A stretch of 64,000 nucleotides of DNA from assembly GCF_023155745.1 (NCBI RefSeq), contig NZ_JAKNUS010000001.1, positions 248,001 through 312,000 of the forward strand. The letters are read 5' to 3'. The stretch is from Microbacterium kunmingense. GTDB taxonomy: Bacteria > Actinomycetota > Actinomycetes > Actinomycetales > Microbacteriaceae. The position numbers were made by a program, and so were the translations under genes. Below the pieces are notes generated by a model. The model did no database searches. It was not told where the DNA came from and saw only the letters and a program-made list of their open reading frames with translations. Below, piece by piece: positions 16,968 through 25,483 of this stretch (position 1 is the stretch's first letter; each line of letters opens with the position of its first letter).

Positions 16968-17495
16968 TCAGCTCGCGACCGACGTGCGCATGCGCCGCCG
17001 CTCGGCCGCGTCGATGGCCAACAGGGTCGATTCGAGCTGCTCGTCGGGCGCGCCCGACTCCTGGCGGAGGAACAGCGCGCGCTTGAAGTCGGTGCGCGCG
17101 GCGTCGTAGTCCTCGCCGTCGTACCGGGTCTTGCCGCGGTGCTGGTACGCGAAGGCGGCGATGGAGGCCCAGCCCTGACCGTCGGCCTCCTCGGCGCACG
17201 CCGTGAGTTCCTGATCGGCGGCGGCGAGCTGTCCGCGCACCTGCAGCACGGTGGCGTGCAGGATCCGAGCGCGCAGGAGGTCCTTCCGCGTCCCCGCCAT
17301 CCGGGCCACACGCACCGACTGCTCCGAGAGCACCAGCGCGTCGTCCAGGCGATCGAGCACCTTCAGCAGCCACACCCGCTCGAGGAGGGCGGGAAGGCTC
17401 CGCTGCTCGCCGATCTCGTCGAGACGCCCTTCGCAGCGGTCGGGGTCGACCTGTTCCCGCAGAGTGTCGGGGTCGTATCCCAGGATGTAGCTCAT
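16968..17495 (-). CDS. TPR-like helical repeat protein, function unknown
   Basis: This 175-residue, highly helical protein has about three tetratricopeptide-like helix pairs (LLERVWLLKVLDRLDDALVL, then repeats around QLAAADQEL and DYDAARTDFKRALFL). No signal peptide or membrane segment is seen, so it is cytoplasmic and probably a protein-interaction module. The ATG at 17495 has AAGGAG at good spacing. The 109-base gap to the upstream spermidine-synthase-like gene leaves co-transcription possible. Confidence 0.75.
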   Translation of the reverse strand: MSYILGYDPDTLREQVDPDRCEGRLDEIGEQRSLPALLERVWLLKVLDRLDDALVLSEQSVRVARMAGTRKDLLRARILHATVLQVRGQLAAADQELTACAEEADGQGWASIAAFAYQHRGKTRYDGEDYDAARTDFKRALFLRQESGAPDEQLESTLLAIDAAERRRMRTSVAS

Positions 17496-17604
17496 GATCG
17501 ACTCCTTCCACGCCCGAGGGTCCCGCGCCCACGCTCCCCCAGTCTGCGCGACCGCGACGCCGGCGCCGGCGTGGCACGCCGCAGGGCGGCATCCGGATCG
17601 GAAT

Positions 17605-18468
17605 TCATCGTTCGAAGACGGATGCCGCGGGCTTGGGCGACGGCGTGGAGTCGGCGTCGGTCGCGATGCGCGCTCCGCGCGCGAACTCGACCACCTCCTC
17701 GCCCTCGGCGACCTTCGCCGGGTGCGGGCCTGCGGCCATCAGCCGCGGGAGCCACTGCGTGGGAAGGGGCGACGGGGAGGCGGCGACGACGAGGTTGCCG
17801 AACCGGCGGCCCTTCAGGGTCTGCACCTCGGCCAGCACGATGACGTGGGGGAGCACCTCGCGCACCGTCGCCACCTGTCGACGGGCGAAGGCGAGCCCCG
17901 CACCGTCGGCGACGTTGACCAGCAGCACGCCGTCGGGAGCGAGCAGCGCGGCGGCCTCGCGATAGAACTCCACCGTGGTCAGGTGCGCCGGGGTCTGCGC
18001 CCCCGCGTACACGTCGGAGACGAGCACGTCGACGGCGCCGTGCAGGGCGCGGGGAAGTCGCGCCAGCCCGATCCGCGCATCGCCGATCCGCACGCGGATC
18101 GCCGCGCCGCGCGGCAGCGGCAGATGCTCGCGCACGAGGTCGACGAGGGGCTGCTCGAGCTCGATGACCTGCTGGCGCGAGCCCGGCCGGGTCGCCTCGA
18201 TGTAGCGGGGCACGGTCAGCGCCCCGGCGCCCAGGTGGACGGCGGTGAGCGGTTGACCGGGGAGCCTCAGGCGGTCGATGACCGCCGCCATGCGCGACAC
18301 GTACTCGAAGTGCAGGTGCGTGGGGTCGTCGAGGTCGACGTGCGACTGCGGCGTCCCATCCACGATGAGCTCCCAGCCGGTGTCGTACTCCGACGGCGCG
18401 ATCATCGCGAGCGTCCCGTCGCTCAGCCGCGCCCAGGGTCGCACCTGTTCCACCCGAGCGCGCGCCAT
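17605..18468 (-). CDS. Spermidine synthase-like SAM-dependent protein
   Basis: This 287-residue Rossmann-fold protein resembles spermidine synthases. The nucleotide-binding loop is in AVHLGAGALTVPRYI, an acidic residue follows in QVIELEQPLVDLV, and VDVLVSDVYAGAQTP corresponds to the catalytic-loop region. GAGALT instead of the classic GGGDG loop is typical of actinobacterial homologues whose polyamine activity is uncertain. It appears to be transcribed leaderless from a TAGCGT box. Polyamine synthesis is possible; a methyltransferase-like role is equally compatible. Confidence 0.75.
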   Translation of the reverse strand: MARARVEQVRPWARLSDGTLAMIAPSEYDTGWELIVDGTPQSHVDLDDPTHLHFEYVSRMAAVIDRLRLPGQPLTAVHLGAGALTVPRYIEATRPGSRQQVIELEQPLVDLVREHLPLPRGAAIRVRIGDARIGLARLPRALHGAVDVLVSDVYAGAQTPAHLTTVEFYREAAALLAPDGVLLVNVADGAGLAFARRQVATVREVLPHVIVLAEVQTLKGRRFGNLVVAASPSPLPTQWLPRLMAAGPHPAKVAEGEEVVEFARGARIATDADSTPSPKPAASVFER

Positions 18469-18474
18469 GTCTCA

Positions 18475-18480
18475 ACGCTA
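18475..18480 (-). promoter_or_regulatory. -10 box TAGCGT of a probable leaderless transcript (spermidine-synthase-like gene)
   Basis: On the minus strand TAGCGT ends 6 bases before the ATG at 18468, the same arrangement as before the sensor kinase and pxpA. Confidence 0.55.
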
Positions 18481-18631
18481 GTCCGCGGCATCCGTCCCCC
18501 ACGCCGTGAGCGTCGAAACAGAATCGCAACCTCACCGTGACCATCCGCGCGACGACGCGCGGGTACGGTCGAGGAATCACACTCCGTGGGCCGGTGCTGT
18601 CACGCGCATCGCTGTGCTCGCGACCCGGATG

Positions 18632-18650
18632 GGGGCCTCTGAGAGGCCCC
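18632..18650. repeat. Hairpin in the leader of the peptide-binding lipoprotein gene
   Basis: GGGGCCTC and GAGGCCCC pair over 8 bases around a TGA loop, 36 bases before the lipoprotein start. It lies in the 218-base divergent gap 18469-18686. It may protect the mRNA end or act as an attenuator. Confidence 0.5.
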
Positions 18651-18686
18651 GCAAGGGAACCCCCGAAAAGGAAGGTGCAGTACACG

Positions 18687-20354
18687 ATGCTCCACTCAAC
18701 GAGGAAGCGCCTGTTCGCAGGCGCCGCCGCCATCGCGATCGGATCGCTGATCCTGACGGCCTGTGCGAGCCAGCGCGAAGAGGGCGGCGGAAGCGAGGAG
18801 CCGAGCGAGGTCGATTCGACGTTCATCTTCGGCGCCTCCGGCGACGTGTCGAGCCTGGACCCGGCGTTCGCCAGCGACGGCGAGTCGTTCCGCGTCTCGC
18901 GGCAGATCTTCGAAGGCCTCGTGGGCGTCGAGCCCGGCACGGCCGACCCCGCTCCGCTGCTCGCCAGCAGCTGGGAGCAGTCGGAGGACGGCCTGAGCTA
19001 CACCTTCACCCTCGAGGAGGGCGTGACCTTCCACGACGGCACCCCCTTCAACGCTGAAGCGGTGTGCTTCAACTTCGACCGCCAGAACAACTTCACCGGC
19101 ATCGCCCAGAGCGAGAGCCTGTCGTACTACTGGGGCAAGCTCATGCGCGGCTACGCCGACACGGGCACCTCGATCTACGGCGGCTGCGAGCCCAACGGCG
19201 ACACCGAGGTCACCGTCACGCTGACTGAGCCCTTCGCCGGGTTCATCCCGGCCCTGTCGCTCCCCGCCTTCGCGATGCAGAGCCCCACCGCCCTGGAGGA
19301 GTACGGCGCCGACGACGTCGGCGGCACCTCCGAGGCCCCGACCCTCAGCGAGTACGCCACCGGGCACCCCACCGGCACCGGTCCGTTCCAGTTCGAGTCG
19401 TGGGACCCGGGCAGCACCACCACCCTCACCGCCTACGAGGACTACTGGGGTGAGCAGGGCGTGGTCGAGGAGATCATCTTCCAGGTGATCGGCGACACCA
19501 CGGCGCGCCGTCAGGCGCTCGAGTCCGGCAGCATCGACGGCTACGACCTCGTCGCCCCGGCCGACCTCGGCGCGCTGGAGGAGGCGGGCTTCACGCTCAT
19601 CAACCGCGACCCGTTCAACGTGCTCTACCTCGGCATGAACCAGGCCGTGCCCGAGCTCGCCGACGAGCGCGTCCGCCAGGCGATCGCCCACGCGATCGAC
19701 AAGGAGCAGCTCATCTCCCAGGTGCTCCCCGAGGGCACCGAGGTGGCCACGCAGTTCATGCCCGACAGCGTGATCGGCTGGAACCCCGACGTCACCACCT
19801 ACCAGTACGACCCCGAGCAGGCCCAGGCGCTGCTGGCCGAGGCGGGCTTCGACGAGTCGAACCCCCTCACCATCACGTTCAACTACCCGGTCAACATCTC
19901 GCGGCCCTACATGCCCAACCCCGAGCAGATCTTCACCAACCTGCAGTCGCAGCTCGAGGCGGTCGGAATCGTCCTCAACCCGGTCTCCAACGAGTGGGGC
20001 GAGTACCTCGACCTCATCCAGGGCGGCAGCGAGCACGGCATCCATCTGCTCGGCTGGACGGGTGACTACAACGACCCCGACAACTTCGTGGGCACGTTCT
20101 TCGGCGCCCCGTCGAACGAGTGGGGCTTCGACAACAGCGAGATCTTCAGCGCCCTGACGACCGGACGCGGCCTCGCCACGGCCGAGGAGCAGGAGTCGGC
20201 CTACGCCGACGCGAACGCGCAGATCATGGAGTTCCTCCCCGGCATCCCGCTCGCCCACCCGGTGCCGACCCTCGTCTTCGACGAGCGTGTCACCTCGTAC
20301 CCGGCGAGCCCCGTGCAGGACGAGGTCTACAACCTGGTCGAGCTCTCGGAGTAA
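18687..20354 (+). CDS. Peptide/nickel-type ABC transporter substrate-binding lipoprotein (family 5)
   Basis: This 555-residue extracytoplasmic binding protein of the DppA/OppA class has an N-terminal lipoprotein signal (MLHSTRKRLFAG, hydrophobic core, lipobox LTAC) and family-5 landmarks such as SSLDPAFASDGESFRVSRQI and GTGPFQFESWDPG. Start ATG 18687 has AGGAAGG upstream; the longer frame to 18537 would bury the signal peptide. A strong stem-loop follows the gene, then two permeases. Likely substrates are di- or oligopeptides; the nearby 5-oxoprolinase genes hint at pyroglutamyl or glutamyl peptides (inference). Confidence 0.94.
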   Translation: MLHSTRKRLFAGAAAIAIGSLILTACASQREEGGGSEEPSEVDSTFIFGASGDVSSLDPAFASDGESFRVSRQIFEGLVGVEPGTADPAPLLASSWEQSEDGLSYTFTLEEGVTFHDGTPFNAEAVCFNFDRQNNFTGIAQSESLSYYWGKLMRGYADTGTSIYGGCEPNGDTEVTVTLTEPFAGFIPALSLPAFAMQSPTALEEYGADDVGGTSEAPTLSEYATGHPTGTGPFQFESWDPGSTTTLTAYEDYWGEQGVVEEIIFQVIGDTTARRQALESGSIDGYDLVAPADLGALEEAGFTLINRDPFNVLYLGMNQAVPELADERVRQAIAHAIDKEQLISQVLPEGTEVATQFMPDSVIGWNPDVTTYQYDPEQAQALLAEAGFDESNPLTITFNYPVNISRPYMPNPEQIFTNLQSQLEAVGIVLNPVSNEWGEYLDLIQGGSEHGIHLLGWTGDYNDPDNFVGTFFGAPSNEWGFDNSEIFSALTTGRGLATAEEQESAYADANAQIMEFLPGIPLAHPVPTLVFDERVTSYPASPVQDEVYNLVELSE

Positions 20355-20363
20355 GTGACGATC

Positions 20364-20406
20364 CGGATGTCGCGGCGCGGCCTGAGACGCCGCGCCGCGA
20401 CATCCG
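20364..20406. repeat. 17-bp stem-loop between binding-protein and permease genes
   Basis: Arms at 20364-20380 and 20390-20406 pair perfectly over 17 bases around a 9-base loop, directly after the lipoprotein stop codon. Such structures in ABC operons commonly protect the upstream message, giving excess binding protein over permeases. It also provides partial termination. It accounts for most of the 91-base gap. Confidence 0.8.
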
Positions 20407-20445
20407 CTCGTCTTCTCCTCCGCTCGTCGTCGAAGGCTGTCATCC

Positions 20446-21450
20446 GTGATCCGCACCATCGGCAAGAGGATCCTCTTGCTCATTCCGACGCTGTTCGGGC
20501 TGTCCATCCTCCTGTTCCTCTGGGTCCGCGCCCTGCCGGGCGGGCCCGCCGTCGCGCTCCTCGGTGAGCGGGCGACCCCCGAGGCGGTCGCTGAGATCAA
20601 CCGCCTCTACGGGTTCGACCGGCCGCTGTTCGAGCAGTACATCGTCTGGCTCGGGCGCCTGCTGTCGGGCGACTTCGGCACGTCCATCCAGACCGGGCGG
20701 GCCGTCACCGAGGAGTTCTGGCGCCGCTTCCCGGCGACGCTCGAGCTCTCCAGCGCCGCGCTGCTCATCGCCGTCGGCGTCGGCATCCCGCTCGGGTACT
20801 GGGCCGCCCGCCGGCACGGCAAGGCCACCGACCACCTCACCGTCGCCGCGAGCCTCCTCGGCATCACGATCCCGGTGTTCTTCCTGGCGTTCCTGCTGAA
20901 GTGGGTGTTCGCGGTCCAGCTCGGCTGGCTGCCCTCGGAGGGCCGCCAGGACCCGCGCATCGATGCGACGCACTACACGAACTTCTACATCATCGACGGC
21001 ATCATCACCGGTGAATGGGATGCCGCGTGGGACGCGATACTCCATCTCATCCTCCCCGCGGTGGCCCTCGCGACCATCCCGCTCGCCATCATCGTGCGGA
21101 TCACCCGCGCCTCGGTGCTGGAGGTGCAGAACGCCGACTACGTCCGCACCGGCATGGCCAAGGGCGTGTCGCAGGGAACGATCCGGGGACGGTTCATCCT
21201 GCGGAACGCCCTGCTGCCGGTCGTGACGACGGTGGGCCTGCAGACGGGGCTGCTCATCTCGGGGGCGGTGCTCACTGAGACGGTGTTCGCCTTCCCGGGC
21301 ATCGGGTCGTTCCTGGCGCGCGCCATCTTCACGCGCGACTTCCCCGTGCTGCAGGGCTTCATCATCTTCATCGCGATCGCCTACGCGCTGATCAACCTGA
21401 TCGTGGATGTCTCCTACAGCTTCATCGACCCGAGAGTGAGGGTCCAATGA
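20446..21450 (+). CDS. Peptide ABC transporter permease (DppB type)
   Basis: This 334-residue six-helix permease starts with the typical MIRTIGKRILLLIPTLFG anchor helix. A long periplasmic-side segment and the EAA-type coupling sequence near YVRTGMAKGVSQGTIRGRF follow. GTG 20446 is the start and no clear Shine-Dalgarno is present, so translation may depend on the upstream stem-loop region. It overlaps the next permease gene by four bases (ATGA) and forms the heterodimeric channel with it. Confidence 0.93.
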   Translation: MIRTIGKRILLLIPTLFGLSILLFLWVRALPGGPAVALLGERATPEAVAEINRLYGFDRPLFEQYIVWLGRLLSGDFGTSIQTGRAVTEEFWRRFPATLELSSAALLIAVGVGIPLGYWAARRHGKATDHLTVAASLLGITIPVFFLAFLLKWVFAVQLGWLPSEGRQDPRIDATHYTNFYIIDGIITGEWDAAWDAILHLILPAVALATIPLAIIVRITRASVLEVQNADYVRTGMAKGVSQGTIRGRFILRNALLPVVTTVGLQTGLLISGAVLTETVFAFPGIGSFLARAIFTRDFPVLQGFIIFIAIAYALINLIVDVSYSFIDPRVRVQ

Positions 21451-22406
21451 CCTCGGCGATGCTTCCCCCCGCACCCAGCGGCGGGCCGGTCGACGACACC
21501 GCGATCGACGACCGGGAGCTCCTGGGCGCGCAGGTGCGCGGCGGCTTCTGGCGAGACGTGTTCCGGCGGCTGCGCCGCAACCCCTCGGCGTGGGTGGGCG
21601 CGGTCATCATCGCGCTGTTCATCCTCGTCGCCGCGCTCGCACCGGTGCTCGCGCCCTACGGCCCCACCGATCTGCCGGGGCAGCGGTACATCACCCCGAC
21701 GTACATCCCGGGTCCGGGCGAGCTGGCGCAGTTCCCGCTCGGACTCGACCGCTTCGGCGGCGACGTGCTGTCCAAGCTGATCTGGGGTGCGCAGGCGTCG
21801 CTGACGATCGGCGTGGTGTCCACGGCGTTCGGGCTTCTGGGCGGCATGCTGCTCGGCCTCATCGCCGGCGCCTTCGGCGGGTGGGTCGACGCGGTGGTCA
21901 TGCGCTTCGTCGACATCCTGCTCTCGGTGCCCTCGCTGCTGCTGGCGGTGTCGATCGCGGCCATCCTCGGTCAGACCCAGCTGTCGGTGATGATCGCGAT
22001 CGGTGCCGCGCAGGTACCGGTCTTCGCGCGGCTGCTGCGCGCGTCGATGCTCCAGCAGCGCTCGGCCGACTACGTGCTGTCGGCCCAGACGCTTGGCCTC
22101 GGCCGCGGCAAGATCACGATGAGCCACGTGCTTCCCAACGCGATCGGCCCGGTCATCGTGCAGGGGACGCTGTCGCTTGCGACCGCGGTCATCGAGGCGG
22201 CGGCGCTGTCGTTCCTCGGGCTCGGCGGCGGATTGCCGCAGACCGCGGAGTGGGGGCGCATGCTCACCTATGCGCAGCTCGAGCTCGCGATCGCGCCGTG
22301 GCTGGCGTTCCTCCCGGGTGCATGCATCACGATCACCGCCCTCGGGTTCACCCTGCTCGGCGAGGCGCTGCGCGAGGCGATGGATCCCCGCACCCGGGCG
22401 CGGTAG
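21447..22406 (+). CDS. Peptide ABC transporter permease (DppC type)
   Basis: This 319-residue permease has an extended cytoplasmic N-terminus of about 45 residues carrying the DppC signature FWRDVFRRLRRNPSAWVG, then six membrane helices. The coupling loop is near YVLSAQTLGLGRGKITMSH and the end is REAMDPRTR, typical of the family. It is the last plus-strand gene of the transporter; the ATPase lies beyond a repeat region on the opposite strand. Confidence 0.93.
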   Translation: MTSAMLPPAPSGGPVDDTAIDDRELLGAQVRGGFWRDVFRRLRRNPSAWVGAVIIALFILVAALAPVLAPYGPTDLPGQRYITPTYIPGPGELAQFPLGLDRFGGDVLSKLIWGAQASLTIGVVSTAFGLLGGMLLGLIAGAFGGWVDAVVMRFVDILLSVPSLLLAVSIAAILGQTQLSVMIAIGAAQVPVFARLLRASMLQQRSADYVLSAQTLGLGRGKITMSHVLPNAIGPVIVQGTLSLATAVIEAAALSFLGLGGGLPQTAEWGRMLTYAQLELAIAPWLAFLPGACITITALGFTLLGEALREAMDPRTRAR

Positions 22407-22450
22407 CGCCGGCTCGTCGCGGCCCGCTCCTCCCTCCCCTCGCGCGGGCT

Positions 22451-22820
22451 CCCCCGTCACGTTCGGCCTCTCCTCGCCGCTTCCCCCGTCACGTTCGGCC
22501 CCTCCTCGCGCTTCCCCCGTCACGTTCAGCCCCTCCTCGCGTCGGAGAGGGGCGAATCGTGTCGGGGGAGCGGCGGGTGGCGGCGGAGTGGGGGCTTCGC
22601 CTGTCGCGATCGGCGCGTCGGCGGGTCGCCGCGGCCGGTTCTCCTCCCCGGGCGCTCCCCCGTCACGTTCGGCCCCCTCCTCACCGGTTCCCCCGTCACG
22701 TTCGGCCCCTCCTCGCGCCGGTGAGGGGCGAATCGTGTCGGGGGAGCGGCGGGGGATGCCGGTGTGGGGGCTTCGCCTGTCGCGATCGGCGGGTCGGCTC
22801 GACCGTTTGCGACAGGTGAA
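22451..22820. repeat. Composite repeat region: hairpin modules duplicated at 176-bp spacing
   Basis: The 480-base gap 22407-22886 holds no credible gene. CCCCCGTCACGTTCGG (one variant with CAG) occurs at 22451, 22483, 22514, 22657 and 22690. A partly complementary block beginning GAGGGGCGAATCGTGTCGGG occurs at 22547 and 22723, and a block beginning TGGGGGCTTCGCCTGTCGCG at 22589 and 22765, both pairs 176 bases apart. The first and second motifs can pair into long imperfect hairpins. The region lies between the convergent permease and ATPase genes and probably also terminates both transcripts. Confidence 0.85.
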
Positions 22821-22886
22821 GGTCGCCCGGCGGGACGCCGCCCGCCGCCCGCCGCCCGCCGCGACCCCCGCCGCGGGGCGCGACAG

Positions 22887-24635
22887 CTAGACCGCGATGT
22901 CGAGCTCGTTGCCCGGGATCGATGCGAGGAGGCGCCGGGTGTAGGGGTCGCGCGGGTTGGTGAAGATCTCCTCGCCCGACGCCGCCTCGACCAGGTGGCC
23001 GTCCTTCATCACGCAGACGTAGTCGCTGATGAGCCGCACCACCGCGAGGTCGTGGGAGATGAAAAGGTAGCTCAGCCCGTACTCGCGCTGCAGGTCGCGC
23101 AGGAGCCGCAGCACCTGGTCCTGCACGAGGACGTCGAGTGCCGAAACGGGTTCGTCGCAGACGATCAGCTCGGGCGACAACGCGAGAGCCCGCGCGATCG
23201 CCACGCGCTGACGCTGGCCGCCGGACAGCTCCGACGGATAGCGCCTCATCATGGACGCCGGCAGCGCCACGTCATCCAGCAGCTGCCGCACCCGCTTGGT
23301 GCGCTCGGCCGATGAGCCTCGCCGGTAGAACTCCAGCGGCTCCTCGATCAGCCGCTCGATGGTGAACATCGGGTTCAGCGACGAGTAGGGGTCCTGGAAG
23401 ATCGGCTGCACCTTCTGGCGGAAATCCCTCAGCGCCCGACCCTTCAGGGTCGACACGTCGACCCCGTCGAACGAGATCGTGCCGCTCGTGGGCTCGACGA
23501 CCTTCAGCATCATCCGCGCGGTCGTGGTCTTCCCCGACCCCGACTCCCCGACGATCGCGACGGTCTGGCCGCGCGGGATGGCGAACGAGACGTCCTTCAC
23601 GGCGACGAAGTCGTCCTTCTGTCCGCGCACCGGGAAGACCTTCGTCAGACCCTCGACCTCGACGATGTGGTCGGGCGCAGCCCCGGCACCCGGCGCACCC
23701 GGCTCACCGGGCGCAGCCGGCTCGGTCACCACGACGGGCGCGGATGCCGCGGGCACGGCCGGCTCGGCGGCATCCGTCTTCTCGGCCCGGCGGAAGACCT
23801 CGGGACGAAGCCGCACCGCCGCCACCGACGGCGCGGCCTTGACGAGCGCCTGGGTGTAGGGCTGCTGCGGGTCTTCGAGGATCTGCCGCGCGGGCCCCTG
23901 CTCGACGATGCGTCCGCGATGCATCACCACCACCCGCGAGGCGCGCTCGGCGGCGAGCCCGAGGTCGTGCGTGATGAGCATCACCGAGGTGCCGGTGTCG
24001 CTGGTCATCCGGTCGAGCTGGTCGAGGATCGTCTTCTGCACCGTCACGTCGAGCGCGCTCGTGGGCTCGTCGGCGATGAGGAGCTTGGGGTTGCACGCCA
24101 GTCCGATCGCGATGAGCGCGCGCTGGCGCATGCCGCCGGAGAACTCGTGCGGGTACTGCTTCGCGCGGGCAGCGGCATCGGGGAGGCCGGCGGCCTCGAG
24201 GGTCTCGACGACCTTCCGGTCGACGTCCTTGCGGGTGGCCAGGCCGTGCGCGAGGAGGGTCTCGGCGACCTGGGTGCCGATCTTCGCAACCGGGTTGAGG
24301 TTCGACATCGGGTCTTGAGGAACGAGGCCGATCGAGCGGCCGCGCACCTGGCGCATGACCGACTCGGGTGCTCCGACGAGGTTCTCGCCTTCGAAGAGGA
24401 TCGAGCCCTGCGTCACCCGTCCGTTGCCGGGCAGGAGGCCGATCACGGCCATCGCGGTCGTCGACTTCCCCGACCCCGACTCGCCGACGATGGCGAGGGT
24501 CTCGCCGGCGGCGAGATCGAGGTCGACCCCTTCGACGGCGTGGACCGTCCCGTCGACGGTGCGGAACTCCACGGCCATGTCGCGGACCTGCAGCAGCGGC
24601 GTCCCTGCCGCGGGCCGCTCGAAAGATCGAGGCAT
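22887..24635 (-). CDS. Peptide ABC transporter, fused double ATP-binding protein (DppD-DppF)
   Basis: This 582-residue protein contains two complete oligopeptide-type ATPase domains. The first (about residues 15-280) has GESGSGKST, signature FSGGMRQR and LLIADEPTSALD. The second (about residues 325-575) has GESGSGKTT, signature LSGGQRQR and LIVCDEPVSALD. They are joined by an Ala/Pro-rich linker. Fusion is common in actinobacteria and allows one gene to supply both ATPase subunits. It is convergent to the permease genes rather than downstream of them. Both catalytic sites look intact. Confidence 0.94.
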   Translation of the reverse strand: MPRSFERPAAGTPLLQVRDMAVEFRTVDGTVHAVEGVDLDLAAGETLAIVGESGSGKSTTAMAVIGLLPGNGRVTQGSILFEGENLVGAPESVMRQVRGRSIGLVPQDPMSNLNPVAKIGTQVAETLLAHGLATRKDVDRKVVETLEAAGLPDAAARAKQYPHEFSGGMRQRALIAIGLACNPKLLIADEPTSALDVTVQKTILDQLDRMTSDTGTSVMLITHDLGLAAERASRVVVMHRGRIVEQGPARQILEDPQQPYTQALVKAAPSVAAVRLRPEVFRRAEKTDAAEPAVPAASAPVVVTEPAAPGEPGAPGAGAAPDHIVEVEGLTKVFPVRGQKDDFVAVKDVSFAIPRGQTVAIVGESGSGKTTTARMMLKVVEPTSGTISFDGVDVSTLKGRALRDFRQKVQPIFQDPYSSLNPMFTIERLIEEPLEFYRRGSSAERTKRVRQLLDDVALPASMMRRYPSELSGGQRQRVAIARALALSPELIVCDEPVSALDVLVQDQVLRLLRDLQREYGLSYLFISHDLAVVRLISDYVCVMKDGHLVEAASGEEIFTNPRDPYTRRLLASIPGNELDIAV

Positions 24636-24686
24636 CCCCCCATCCTGCCTCGGCGCGGGGGTGGGCGCATCCGCCGGGGGGAGCCT

Positions 24687-24700
24687 TTACGCATCCGTAA
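24687..24700. promoter_or_regulatory. Candidate operator dyad in the pxpA / ATPase divergent region
   Basis: TTACG and CGTAA flank a 4-base centre (CATC), at 28-41 bases before the pxpA start, covering the expected -35 region of its TAGCGT promoter. It sits in the 92-base divergent gap and could control both genes. Confidence 0.4.
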
Positions 24701-24715
24701 CGTTGCGCCTCGGCG

Positions 24716-24721
24716 TAGCGT
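24716..24721 (+). promoter_or_regulatory. -10 box TAGCGT of a probable leaderless pxpA transcript
   Basis: TAGCGT ends 6 bases before the ATG at 24728, the same geometry as upstream of the sensor kinase. No Shine-Dalgarno sequence is present. Confidence 0.6.
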
Positions 24722-24727
24722 GAACGC

Positions 24728-25483
24728 ATGGGCGCGATCGACCTGAATGCCGACCTGGGAGAGACGGTCGACGGGATGCCGACGGCCGACGATGCGGCGA
24801 TGTTCGCCGTGATCTCCAGCGCGAGCATCGCCTGCGGCGGGCACGCGGGCGACGAGGCCTCGATGCGCGAGTCGGTGGCGCGCGCGACCGCTCACGGCGT
24901 GGCCGTCGGGGCGCATCCGTCGTATCCCGACCCGGCGAATTTCGGACGGGTGCCGATGGCGATCGCGGCGGCCGACCTGCGGATCGAGGTCGCCGAGCAG
25001 CTGCGGGCGCTCGCCGCCGCGGGCGCCGAGATCCGGTACGTCAAGCCGCACGGCGCGCTCTACCACGCGGTGTCGGCCGACGCGGACCAGGCGGGCGCGG
25101 TGGCCGAGGCCGTGGCCGCGTTCGCGGGATCGCTCGGCCGCGCGGTGCCGATCCTCGGAATGCCGGGCGAGATCGCTCGGGCCGCCGAAGCGGTCGGCCT
25201 GCCGTTCGTGGTCGAGGCCTTCCTCGATCGGGGATACCTCCCGGGCGGGGGCCTGGTGCCCCGGGGGCGTCCCGGAGCGGTGCTCGACGACGCGGCCGCG
25301 GCGGCGGAGCGGGCGATCCGGCTGGCGCGATCGGGGGAGGTCGTGGCCATCGATGGGACGGTGCTCGACGTCGCGGCCGCCTCGCTGTGCCTCCACGGCG
25401 ATTCGCCGGCCGCCGTGGCGATGGGGGAGGCGGTGCGACGCGCGCTGGATGCTGCGGGCGTGACCGTGCGGGCGCCGTGGTGA
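24728..25483 (+). CDS. pxpA: 5-oxoprolinase subunit A (LamB/YcsF family)
   Basis: This 251-residue PxpA works with PxpB and PxpC to open 5-oxoproline (pyroglutamate) to glutamate using ATP. Family landmarks are the N-terminal IDLNADLGE, SIACGGHAGDEASM, GAHPSYPDPANFGR and VKPHGALYH, and the C-terminal LCLHGDSP. Length matches the family. It overlaps the fused pxpBC gene by four bases (GTGA), so the subunits are made together. Its neighbours are a peptide transporter, which fits salvage of pyroglutamyl compounds. Confidence 0.95.
   Translation: MGAIDLNADLGETVDGMPTADDAAMFAVISSASIACGGHAGDEASMRESVARATAHGVAVGAHPSYPDPANFGRVPMAIAAADLRIEVAEQLRALAAAGAEIRYVKPHGALYHAVSADADQAGAVAEAVAAFAGSLGRAVPILGMPGEIARAAEAVGLPFVVEAFLDRGYLPGGGLVPRGRPGAVLDDAAAAAERAIRLARSGEVVAIDGTVLDVAAASLCLHGDSPAAVAMGEAVRRALDAAGVTVRAPW

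Noticed and set aside
24636..24727. Riboswitch or attenuator before pxpA
   Set aside because: The transcript appears leaderless, leaving no room for a 5' RNA element.
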